Assembly (NCBI RefSeq): GCF_030381805.1 | Contig: NZ_JAUDRH010000016.1 | Coordinates: 178,984-242,983 of the forward strand | DNA length: 64,000 bases | Origin: Chlorogloeopsis sp. ULAP01 | GTDB lineage: Bacteria > Cyanobacteriota > Cyanobacteriia > Cyanobacteriales > Nostocaceae | Direction of reading: 5' to 3' | In this document: positions 54,660 through 63,000 of the stretch, piece by piece | Numbering within the stretch: the stretch's first letter is position 1 | Layout: the number at the start of each line of letters is the position of its first letter | Notes under the pieces: model-generated | Told to the model about the DNA's origin: nothing | What the model saw: only the letters and a program-made list of their open reading frames with translations | The model's database searches: none | Position numbers and translations under genes: made by a program

Positions 54660-55649
54660 TTATCGATTAGTGTTCATGATATATGCCTGATCTGCTCGAT
54701 CGCCCGATACTGCTCCTGCGGGTAGCACAGCATTGAGTCGTGACAAGTCTCGCTCTGTTAGCAAAACGTTTGCGGCTTCGGCATTCTGGCGCATATTCTC
54801 GAACCGACGTGAGCCAGGAATTGGGACGATATTATCGCCTTGATGCAGTAACCAAGCAAGAGCTAACTGAGCGGCTGTGGTTCCTTTTTCAGATGCAATT
54901 TGCTCAACCGTCTCCGCCAAATCTAAGTTTCGCTCCAAATTTTTACCTTGGAAACGAGGTTGCGTCCGTCGCCAATCGTCTGGTGCAAAAGTCTGTCCTC
55001 GCTTGATCTGACCGCTTAAAAAACCGCGTCCCAGAGGACTGTATGCAACAAAACCAATTCCAAGTTCCTGTAAGGCGGGAAGTACTGCCAATTCCGGGTC
55101 ACGAGTGAATAAAGAGTATTCTGACTCAACGACTGTGATTGGGTGGATTTGATGCGCCCGCCGAATGGTTTCAACCGATACTTCCGAGAGTCCAAGATAA
55201 CGAACTTTGCCTGCTTGAACTAATTTAGCCATTGCACCGACCGTTTCTTCGATAGGTGTTGCCGGATCAACTCGATGCAGATAGTACACATCCACATAAT
55301 CAACTCCCAATCGCTGCAAGCTAGCATCGATCGCCTGATGCACATATTCAGGTCGTCCGTTGCCTGTTTGAATGTGCCCTGTTTCTGTGACATCCCCGCC
55401 AAACTTGGTTGCCAGCACAACGCGATCGCGCTGTTTCCGAATCACGCTTCCAATCAATTGCTCATTGTGTCCATTTCCGTAGATATCAGCAGTATCGATG
55501 AAATTGATACCTAGATCGAGAATTTGCTGAAGCGTTTGCCGCGATTCCTCGTCGTTCACGGATTGATAGATACCTGGAGACAAAACCATTGCTCCAAAGC
55601 CGATCGCGGATACTGAGAGATCACTGTTACCCAAAGTGCAATATTTCAT
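54660..55649 (-). CDS. aldo/keto reductase
   Basis: About 329 residues from ATG 55649 (MKYCTLGNSDLSVSAIGFGA). AKR catalytic residues are visible: Asp and Tyr in FIDTADIYGNGHNE, Lys in VLATKFGGD and His in VYYLHRVDPATP. The IPGSRRFENMRQNAEA NADPH phosphate-binding end is also present. It reduces aldehydes or ketones with NADPH. It lies 38 bp downstream of the SDR gene and in the same cassette as the AraC regulator, so it is likely part of a small inducible set. Confidence 0.93.
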   Translation of the reverse strand: MKYCTLGNSDLSVSAIGFGAMVLSPGIYQSVNDEESRQTLQQILDLGINFIDTADIYGNGHNEQLIGSVIRKQRDRVVLATKFGGDVTETGHIQTGNGRPEYVHQAIDASLQRLGVDYVDVYYLHRVDPATPIEETVGAMAKLVQAGKVRYLGLSEVSVETIRRAHQIHPITVVESEYSLFTRDPELAVLPALQELGIGFVAYSPLGRGFLSGQIKRGQTFAPDDWRRTQPRFQGKNLERNLDLAETVEQIASEKGTTAAQLALAWLLHQGDNIVPIPGSRRFENMRQNAEAANVLLTERDLSRLNAVLPAGAVSGDRADQAYIMNTNR

Positions 55650-55687
55650 GACTTGCTTCTCCAAAAAATTCATTAGTTTCTTCAGGG

Positions 55688-56452
55688 CTACTGAACCGTA
55701 AAACCGCCATCGACCATGAGCATTTGCCCCGTGACAAATGAAGCACCGTCAGAACAAAGCCACAATACTGCACTGGCAACCTCTTCAGGCTTCCCGTCAC
55801 GTCCGATTGGATGAGCCGCTCGAATCCCTTCTAGAACACTTGGATCATCACCTGCCATGTGAACAAAATCCTTCAGCATTTGTGTATCAATTGTGCCTGG
55901 ACCAACTGCATTGATACGAATACCGGATTTAGCATAATCTAAGGCTGCACATCGCGTTAGCCCCAAGATGGCATGTTTGCTGGCGGTGTATGGAGAAAAT
56001 CCAGATGTAGCAGTCACGCCAGCGATCGAGGACATATTGACAATTGCACCGCCGTATTTGAGCATGTGTGGAATCTCGTACTTCATACACAAATATGTCC
56101 CTTTCGCGTTTGTATTCATCACACGGTCATAGATCTCTTCAGGTTGGTCAGCCAGTGGATTGGGAGCAAGTGTAATTCCTGCGTTGTTAAAGGCATAATC
56201 GAGCCTTCCATAAGCAGCAATAGTCTTGTCTACCATTGCTTTGACTGACGCAGCTTGACTGACATCTGTTTGAACAAACAGGGCTGTGCCATTCGCTTTT
56301 TGAATTAGTTCAACGGTTTCCCTGCCCGTATCAATTTCTTGATCGGCAACAACCACTTTTGCGCCTTCACGAGCAAAGGCAATCGCGGTTGCCTGACCAA
56401 TCCCAGAACTACCACCCGTAACAATCACGACTTTTTCATCAAATGCGTACAT
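55688..56452 (-). CDS. short-chain dehydrogenase/reductase
   Basis: A 254-residue classical SDR with the cofactor motif TGGSSGIGQATA, NNAG, catalytic Ser in MSSIAGVT and YTASK (YxxxK). The C-terminus (LCSDGASFVTGQMLMVDGGF) is typical for the FabG-like branch. It oxidises or reduces an alcohol/ketone pair; the substrate is unknown. It sits between the AraC gene upstream and the AKR gene downstream, all co-directional. Confidence 0.94.
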   Translation of the reverse strand: MYAFDEKVVIVTGGSSGIGQATAIAFAREGAKVVVADQEIDTGRETVELIQKANGTALFVQTDVSQAASVKAMVDKTIAAYGRLDYAFNNAGITLAPNPLADQPEEIYDRVMNTNAKGTYLCMKYEIPHMLKYGGAIVNMSSIAGVTATSGFSPYTASKHAILGLTRCAALDYAKSGIRINAVGPGTIDTQMLKDFVHMAGDDPSVLEGIRAAHPIGRDGKPEEVASAVLWLCSDGASFVTGQMLMVDGGFTVQ

Positions 56453-56575
56453 CTTTCAAACTCCTTATTTCTGATTGCAAGCACGAAAACTAACTTGATG
56501 CCTTTAATGTATTGGCAACAAGCAGTGCATTTCGCTCGGTTTCTTGCGATCGGCTTCGGAATCTTGCTACTTTCT

Positions 56576-57499
56576 TCAATGGCTGTGACGGTAGGCGCTG
56601 GGCGTGACTCCGACGAGGCGTTTAAACTGGGTTGCTAAATGGCTAGGGCTGTTATATCCGACGGACAACGCTACGTCCAACACGCCTAAATTGGTTTCCC
56701 GCAAGAGCCGTTGAGCAGTTTCGATTCGCAAGCGTACCACATATTGATTGGGGCTTTCTCCAGTTGATTGTTTAAAGAGACGTGCAAAGTGATAGCTGCT
56801 CATCCCAGCTTGTTGAGCCAAATCATCCAGCGAGATAGTAGTTTCTAAATGGGCCTGTATATAATCAGTGACACGACAAAGGCGATTTTGAGGTAGCCCA
56901 CCTTGATACTCCTTGACTTGATGTTCGATCGTGCAATGGTGACGCAACAAATGGACAGCTAACAGTTGTGCGGCTGAGTCAGCATAAAGTTTGCTACCAA
57001 TCTCTTGCTGTTCTAGCTCCTGTTTCAACATTGAACAAATCTGTTCCACAAACGGATCGCGAATACCAGAGCGTTCAAGTAACTCAATCCGAGAAGGGTT
57101 AATCTCTGCAACTTGTTCGCCTGTTCTAGCCAAGAATTGGTGGTTGAGATGAAGATGCACTGTTTCAATGAGTTCATCTGACTCACTTCTCCAACGCACT
57201 TCGTAAGGATTTCCGCCACCCGTTGTAAAAAAAAGCTCTCCAGGATGAACTTGAACTGTACTCCAGGATTCGCCTTCTTCCCTCAAACTCACTGTGGTTG
57301 TACCAGCAACCTGAAGCACAATGTATGGATCAGGAACAGCGGGAACCAGTAAATAGTCCAACGAAGCTGGTTCAATATATGTTCTCAGCAGTAAATTTTG
57401 CCAATCCGCATGGACGCTTGACAAGACTGGACTGGAAGAGGTGTATTCCTCAAATGCCAGGGTAGATGTTTTCTTGGGAACGGGTTGTTGACCTGTCAT
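56576..57499 (-). CDS. AraC family regulator (cassette gene)
   Basis: About 307 residues from ATG 57499 (an ATG at 57550 would add 17). The C-terminal HTH pair is clear (ISLDDLAQQAGMSSYHFARL, and the second helix ending GYNSPSHLATQFKRLVGVTP). The N-terminal domain is a cupin-like sensor. It lies 123 bp upstream of the SDR and AKR genes and probably activates them. It is distantly similar to the AraC protein at 40904, including the QYxxGLPxxKLxxxxxYI-type hinge. Confidence 0.92.
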   Translation of the reverse strand: MTGQQPVPKKTSTLAFEEYTSSSPVLSSVHADWQNLLLRTYIEPASLDYLLVPAVPDPYIVLQVAGTTTVSLREEGESWSTVQVHPGELFFTTGGGNPYEVRWRSESDELIETVHLHLNHQFLARTGEQVAEINPSRIELLERSGIRDPFVEQICSMLKQELEQQEIGSKLYADSAAQLLAVHLLRHHCTIEHQVKEYQGGLPQNRLCRVTDYIQAHLETTISLDDLAQQAGMSSYHFARLFKQSTGESPNQYVVRLRIETAQRLLRETNLGVLDVALSVGYNSPSHLATQFKRLVGVTPSAYRHSH

Positions 57500-57672
57500 G
57501 AGGATAAGCGTTAAGCGAAGAATCTGGACTAAATTTGCCACGAAAGCCAATTGGGTGAAACTTACTTTGGAAAGAAAACAGTTTTCAGCGTCTCACCAAT
57601 AACTTTCAATCAGCCTAATGCCGAATACCGACAATCACTTCTAAATTACACTCTAACCAATCAAACGAAGCC

Positions 57673-57757
57673 AGCTAACGGCTAAAGTGAGCGGTGGTAG
57701 AGATGCCGAAATGAAGTCCAAAGGCTCTATGCCGTCCGCTCCACTGTGTTGTTAGCC
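57673..57757 (-). other. attC-like site G (integron cassette)
   Basis: 85 bp. On the minus strand it runs from R'' GGCTAAC and L'' GGAGCGGACGG to L' CCACCGCTCAC and R' GTTAGCT. It lies 38 bp after the stop of the DUF1772 gene. It is the highest-coordinate site seen, hence the first in reading order; no attI or integrase is beyond it in the window. Confidence 0.87.
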
Positions 57758-57794
57758 TGCTGGTCAATACGATCAACTACAGGGAAGTCGCTGC

Positions 57795-58247
57795 CTAGCT
57801 CATCAACAAACCTATCATTAAGTACAGCATAATAATGCTACTAGTCGATGAGACAATGAGTCTAACGCGATTGTATCGAATGAGTTCGCGAATCCCAGCT
57901 TTGTCGGGGTAACCCTGACGATCAAGCCGAGTATGAATGGGGACAGCAAAGACAAGACTCACAATCATAATGGACGCATTCAGTATAAGTAACACAAACA
58001 CCCATTCAAGTTCGATTTCTGCCGGACGAAAGAATATCAGAAGAAGTGTACTGAACATTAGTAATGTGTAAGGCACATAAATGCTGAATGGCAGCCTACG
58101 CTCATACTCTTTGTGGAACGATACGAACTCTGCTTGCCCAACCCAACTTAGAAGTGGATAAGTTGTAACTTGTGTGTACCAATGCAAAGCATTGTTGAAG
58201 AAGGTCGCAAAAGAAGCAACTACGAAAACAAGAATTGCTGTACTCAT
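57795..58247 (-). CDS. DUF1772-like four-helix membrane protein
   Basis: A 150-residue protein with four transmembrane helices (LVFVVASFATFFNNALHWY first, VSSTSSIIMLYLMIGLLMS last) and a conserved FAVPIHTRLDRQGYPDKAG loop. The pattern resembles DUF1772 (anthrone oxygenase-like), whose members are often next to MarR or TetR regulators. It is 32 bp downstream of a MarR gene and probably under its control. Function unknown. Confidence 0.7.
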   Translation of the reverse strand: MSTAILVFVVASFATFFNNALHWYTQVTTYPLLSWVGQAEFVSFHKEYERRLPFSIYVPYTLLMFSTLLLIFFRPAEIELEWVFVLLILNASIMIVSLVFAVPIHTRLDRQGYPDKAGIRELIRYNRVRLIVSSTSSIIMLYLMIGLLMS

Positions 58248-58279
58248 GGTGTTTATATCTCTTGTACTGTTAGTTTGAG

Positions 58280-58837
58280 CTATTCAGCAGTCTTTTTGAA
58301 CGTTGATGGTTTCCATGAGGCGTTGCTTGTTGCAACCCGCCTCAACAGTTCATTGAGAGTTTGCTGTTCCTGCGGTGTCAAAGCGGAAAAGAATTGTTGT
58401 GCAGCTTCAACTGATAATTTTTCTGCTGCTCGGAGTTGTTGCTTGCCAAATTCTAAAAGATGAATTTCGTAGGCTCGGCGATCGCTCGTATGAGGTCGTC
58501 GTTCAACTAACCCTTGTTCTTCCAAACCATTTAGAAGAGTGACCATTGTAGCTTTATCAACGCGCAGCTTCTCACCGAGTCGTGCTTGAACCATTGCACC
58601 TTCAGCCGCTAGTAATTGAAGAATACCAACCTGAAGCGGACGTAAATTTAGGGGAGCCATCGCACGAGCATAAAACTGTGCACCAAGCTCAGTGACCCAA
58701 TGCAGCACGAAGCCTGTCCAGTGACCAAGACACTCAGGCAAAGGCTCCCAGTCTAATTCGCAGCTGTCAGAGGGAGGTGAGTAGATTGATGAACTTGAGC
58801 CTCTTGAGGGCTGTTTCGGGGTTGTTCGCCTCTTCAT
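58280..58837 (-). CDS. MarR family transcriptional regulator
   Basis: A 185-residue protein. The winged-helix core is LRPLQVGILQLLAAEGAMVQ, ARLGEKLRVDKATMVTLLNG and the wing VERRPHTSDRRAYEIHL. MarR dimers repress their own operon and release on binding phenolic or oxidising ligands. A perfect 24-bp inverted repeat lies just upstream of the start and is a likely operator. The operon is marR-DUF1772, the first cassette in the array's reading direction. Confidence 0.92.
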   Translation of the reverse strand: MKRRTTPKQPSRGSSSSIYSPPSDSCELDWEPLPECLGHWTGFVLHWVTELGAQFYARAMAPLNLRPLQVGILQLLAAEGAMVQARLGEKLRVDKATMVTLLNGLEEQGLVERRPHTSDRRAYEIHLLEFGKQQLRAAEKLSVEAAQQFFSALTPQEQQTLNELLRRVATSNASWKPSTFKKTAE

Positions 58838-58843
58838 AAAGCT

Positions 58844-58900
58844 AATACCGTTTACTCAATAAATGTTAGCACAAAAAACATTTATTGAGTAAACGGTATT
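58844..58900. promoter_or_regulatory. perfect 24-bp inverted repeat, probable MarR operator/promoter
   Basis: AATACCGTTTACTCAATAAA (with TGTT) at 58844-58867 is exactly mirrored at 58877-58900 around a 9-base spacer. It starts 7 bases before the MarR ATG. On the minus strand TTTACT and TAACAT could be -35/-10 boxes within the arms. The position strongly suggests autoregulation, though a 5'-leader hairpin is also possible. Confidence 0.65.
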
Positions 58901-58951
58901 GAATCCTCCTCCGCAAGTTCCTTCGTCTGCCCTACCATTAAGCGCAGCAGG

Positions 58952-59214
58952 TTAACTATTGATTATACTGAAACTTTCCATATAACCACCCTGTATGGGG
59001 TATTTATACAGACACTTTCCGTATAACATGCCTAATACAGACACTATACTGAAACTTTCCATATAACCATCCTGTATAGGGTATTTATACAGACATTTTC
59101 CGTATAACACGCCTAATACAGACACTATATTGAAGACCAAGTTCGTAAGGCATAAACTATAGCCCCATCAGACTTAGGACATTATGTTAGCCTGCGTTCT
59201 GGGAAAGATGGCAA
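58952..59214. repeat. ~265-bp element with 81-bp tandem units, copy 2
   Basis: Tandem units with an exact 81-bp period start at 58964, 59045 and 59126 (the last partial): TATACTGAAACTTTCCATAT, CTGTATA...TATACAG, TTCCGTATAACA. The element then ends with the same tail as copy 1 at 47702-47969 (direct orientation, 11.25 kb apart). Since 81 is a multiple of three, a spurious 62-codon frame with 27-residue repeats appears on the minus strand. Confidence 0.82.
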
Positions 59215-59222
59215 AACTCAGA

Positions 59223-59522
59223 TCAAGAGTTAAATAAAACGCTTTCATAATGCTCCACAACCGGAAATGGCTCGTAGAAGTGGTGGAGTAGCGATCGCCA
59301 CTCTTGATATTTTGTTGATTGTCGAAACCCAATAGTATGGTCTTCTAATTGCTGCCAACGTACAAGCAGAATATAGCGATTTGTAGTTTCTAGACATCGT
59401 TGAAGCTCATGGGAGATATAGCCTGACATAGAAGCAATAATAGTTGAGGCTGTTTTGAAGGCAGCTTCAAATTCTTCAGTTAAATCAGGTTTCACCTCAA
59501 GAATCGCAACTTCCAATATCAT
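59223..59522 (-). CDS. antibiotic biosynthesis monooxygenase (ABM) family protein
   Basis: A 99-residue protein, MILEVAILEVKPDLTEEFEA, with HELQRCLETTNRYILLVRWQ and FRQSTKYQEWRSLLHHFYEP. It has the dimeric alpha/beta barrel ABM fold of small cofactor-free oxygenases and quinol monooxygenases. It is of usual length and appears intact. It lies just outside the cassette array, next to an antitoxin remnant. Confidence 0.88.
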   Translation of the reverse strand: MILEVAILEVKPDLTEEFEAAFKTASTIIASMSGYISHELQRCLETTNRYILLVRWQQLEDHTIGFRQSTKYQEWRSLLHHFYEPFPVVEHYESVLFNS

Positions 59523-59533
59523 GGTTTGAAATG

Positions 59534-59761
59534 CTAGCTCAACATTGGTGCATCAAAATCATCGGGGACTGTGAATTCACCAGCACATAAACCAAATGGT
59601 CGAAGTTGCTTACCGCTCGATGGAATAGGCCTGAGTTCAGCAATCTGTTTATCTGCTTGAATAATAACAAACGTTACACCAGCTTCCACTTGGCGTGTAT
59701 ATTTTAAGGGATCGCGCTGAATTTCATCAATTGTTACGTTTGACAGGACAATATTTTTGGA
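59534..59761 (-). pseudogene. Phd/YefM-type antitoxin remnant
   Basis: An open frame of 76 codons reads VTIDEIQRDPLKYTRQVEAG, TFVIIQADKQIAELRPI and FTVPDDFDAPMLS to a TAG. This is the Phd/YefM (prevent-host-death) pattern. A TAA at 59762-59764 precedes it and no ATG, GTG or TTG start exists in frame, so the N-terminus is missing. No toxin follows. It is another broken TA piece at the edge of the array. Confidence 0.55.
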
Positions 59762-60092
59762 TTAGGACAGTTTATCGGCTAACCCAACATTACAGCAATA
59801 ATAACGCTATCGGTTGCTTGTTTGATGCCGCTCAATATCCTAATTGCAATTAAAGGCGCATTCTCAAAAACTCAACTTGGAGCGATCGCTTCTATGATGC
59901 TAAAAACCTGATTAACAAAAATGTATGTTATATAATTGACCATCCATTTAGAGAAAAGCTGTATAAATGTACAAAATATGCTTAACAATATGTCAAATGT
60001 ATCTTGTTCATTACATCGGTTTATTACGTATTCAATAGTTTTTTAGACATCGATCGCTAAAATCTACAGGAAAACATCCAAGAGTTCCCAAA
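59762..60092. promoter_or_regulatory. intergenic leader of the TPR-CHAT gene
   Basis: 331 bp with AT-rich stretches (GTATGTTATATAATTGACC near 59930-59942 could hold a -10-like TATAAT). One HIP1 site is present. No gene is found. Confidence 0.35.
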
Positions 60093-63000
60093 ATGCTCAA
60101 GTGGCTGGTGCGATGGCTTAAAAGGTTCCGGCAGTCTCCCAAAAAAAAGCGGTATGCTTCTGCAAGGGCTGTAGCTGGACATCAGGTGGTAAGAAAGCCG
60201 CCCGAACTAACTAACGCGGATTTAGAATATTTGTTTACCCAATTGTTAGAAGGTGTGTATCAAGCACGAGGTAAGCATTGGGCAATCAAGTATTTGCAAC
60301 GGATGGAGCATCGTATCAGTGTTGATCGTTGGATAGAATGGTTGCTGGACTTTGGTGAAAAATTACTGACTTCACCCGCTCCAAACAATCAGTTAGCAGA
60401 AAGGATGGTACAGCTAGGAGAATTGGGAATCGGGACTGTTGGAGATCTTGCTTACGATTTGGGTATACGGTTACTGACGCGGAACTTAGGCGAGGATTAT
60501 TGGGAAAATAATGACAAAGATTTAGAAACCACTGGGGCGATCGCCATCCAAGTTCCACTACCAAATCCAGAATTAACGCAACAGCAAGATGTCAGTAATC
60601 CTAGAATAGAATTGATACGTAATTTTGGCGAAAGATTGTGGGAAGGTGGAGAAAAGGATGTATTAGAGACAATACATCCTAATGTTGTCACAGGTTTACA
60701 ACCAGTAAAAGAAGATACTGCAAGTATATCTCCAACCTTAATTAATTCTGGTGATGAGGAAGGAGTTTGGATACAAGAAACTCTGACAACGGATGATTTG
60801 TTAGTGGGTTGGGAACATAGTAATAACTTTGCCCAACAATTAGCTGTTGAACTAGAAATTCCGTCAACCAACTCACACCCCATTATTGGAATAGTAAGCG
60901 ATCGCATTACAACTCAAGCACAAGCATATTTTTACCAAGCTCTGCAACAAGCCAAGAACGGCGATTTAGCAACAGCGATGACACATTATGACAAAGCCCT
61001 AGAACTGAAACCTGATGTCTGCGAATATTGGTTTAATCGAGGTTTGACGTTATTTTATTTAGGCAATTTTACCGAAGCGATCGCCTCTTACGACAAAGTA
61101 CTGGAGATTAAACCGGATTTTTACAAAGGATGGTACAACAAAGGTGCAGCGTTAAGTGAGCTAGGATATTTTGCCGATGCGCTGGCTTGCTTCCACCGAG
61201 CATTAGAATTAAAACCCGACTATCAAGAAGCCTACTCTGGATGGGGTTTAATGCAGTTGAAACTAGGATACATAACAGAAGCAATTTTCGGTTTAGATCA
61301 AGCACTACTGCTGCAACCTCAAGACTCCCTAAGTTGGTATTGGCGAGGCGTGGCATTCGCTGAGAATGGGCAACATAATGACGCGATCGCTTCCTATGAT
61401 AGAGCAATTGAATCCGATCCCCAGTTGGATATAGCTTGGTATAACCGAGGATTGGCACTATCTAATTTAGGTTGTTGGGAAGATGCGATCGCCAATTACC
61501 ACCAAGCCACAGAAATTAATCCCGACTGTCACGAAGCTTGGTACGCCCTAGGAAGCGAGCTAGAGAGAGTAGCAAATTGGGCAGATGCAATTAAAGCTTA
61601 CAATCGCGCTACGCAAATTAATCCTGACTTCCACGACGTTTGGGTTGACAGGGGAGTAGCATTGGCAAATTTGGGAAATTGGCAAGATGCGATCGCCTCT
61701 TGGGATCGAGCGATCGCGATCAAGAGCGATTTTTATTTAACCTGGTTCAACCGTGGTGTCGCCTCAGATAATTTGGGGCGTCGGGAAGAAGCGATCGCCT
61801 CCTACTACAAAGCGATAGAACTTAAACCCGATTTTCATCTGATCTGGTACAACTTAGGCGTAGCTCAATCTCACCTGAAGCGATTTGAAGAAGCGATCGC
61901 CTCTTACGATCAGGCTCTACTTCTGCAACCAGATGCTTGGGAAGCCTGGCTGGGGCGAGGTAATGCTGCTGGAGGTGCAGTTAATTTTGAAGGGCTTGTA
62001 CAACAACAATCTAATATCAATCCTGCCTTGAACGAGCGCGGCTATGATGGCAGATTAGTAAGTTATCAACAAGGGTTGAGATATATTAGCCCAACAACTC
62101 ACCCTGAAGGTTGGGCTACACTTTATCTCGCGATCGGTAATGCTCATTACGAACAAGGTAAACAACATTCTCCACCCCGCCATTATTGGCTGCAAGCTGC
62201 AACTGCATACGAACAAGCACTCTATGCTTTCACCGCAGAAGGATTGACTCTATTGCATTTAGAGGTGCTGCAAAATCTGATCAAAGCGCTGGTTGTTTTG
62301 ACAGAAAAAGCATCAGCACACGAATACCAGCAACGCGCCATTTATTTATTGCAAAGTTTGTTAAACGAAAGCGATCGCACAGATGAAAGTAAAAAGCAAC
62401 TCGTTTTGAAATTTGCAGGTATAGCCCAGTTAACCGTTGATATCGCCATCCTGTATGGAGATTTAGCTCCTGCCTGGGAAATTTTAGAGCAAGGCAAAAA
62501 CGCCTGTTTGAACTGGCTATTATATGGTTGGACTGATGAAATTTACTCACCTACCTACGCTGACGTTCACCAACTACTCAATCCCACAACTGCGATCATT
62601 TGCTGGCATATTACCCCTTGCACTCTACGCATATTTGTCATCAAATACAATTCTCCAGAACCCATCCCCATCTTTACACCCGTACTCAATTTTGATTCTA
62701 TTGATGAATTACCTGTACCCGAAGCAGTAGTACGCTTAATTGAATTTGAAAAATGGGTACAAGAATGGAATCAACAATATCAGGAATATCGCCGCGTCAG
62801 TGAAGACGAACAAAGCAAAAGCAAACATTCCTGGCGTTTAGACATGGAACGGAGGCTTTTACAACTCAAAAATATCCTCAACATTTCTGCAACCATACAG
62901 GAACTCGAAGACATTACCCAACTGATTTTAATTCCCCACCGCGATTTGCACGCCTATCCTCTTCATGCCCTTTTCCATCTTGCTGCTGCCCAGGAAGAAC

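Noticed and set aside
46002..57757. attC array read in + orientation
   Set aside because: The palindromes can be read on either strand, but the TAACA(A) after R'' and AGCGGAC L'' boxes fit the classic left end on the minus strand, and the sites follow 3' ends of minus-strand genes.
58952..59140. Minus-strand 62-codon frame with perfect 27-residue repeats (LYGKCLYKYPIQGGYMES)
   Set aside because: The repeats follow from the non-coding 81-bp tandem units (81 is a multiple of 3). Copy 1 at 47.7 kb has indels that break the frame, and no ribosome-binding site precedes it.
58952..59214. CRISPR array
   Set aside because: Units are 81 bp back to back without unique spacers, and no cas genes are near.
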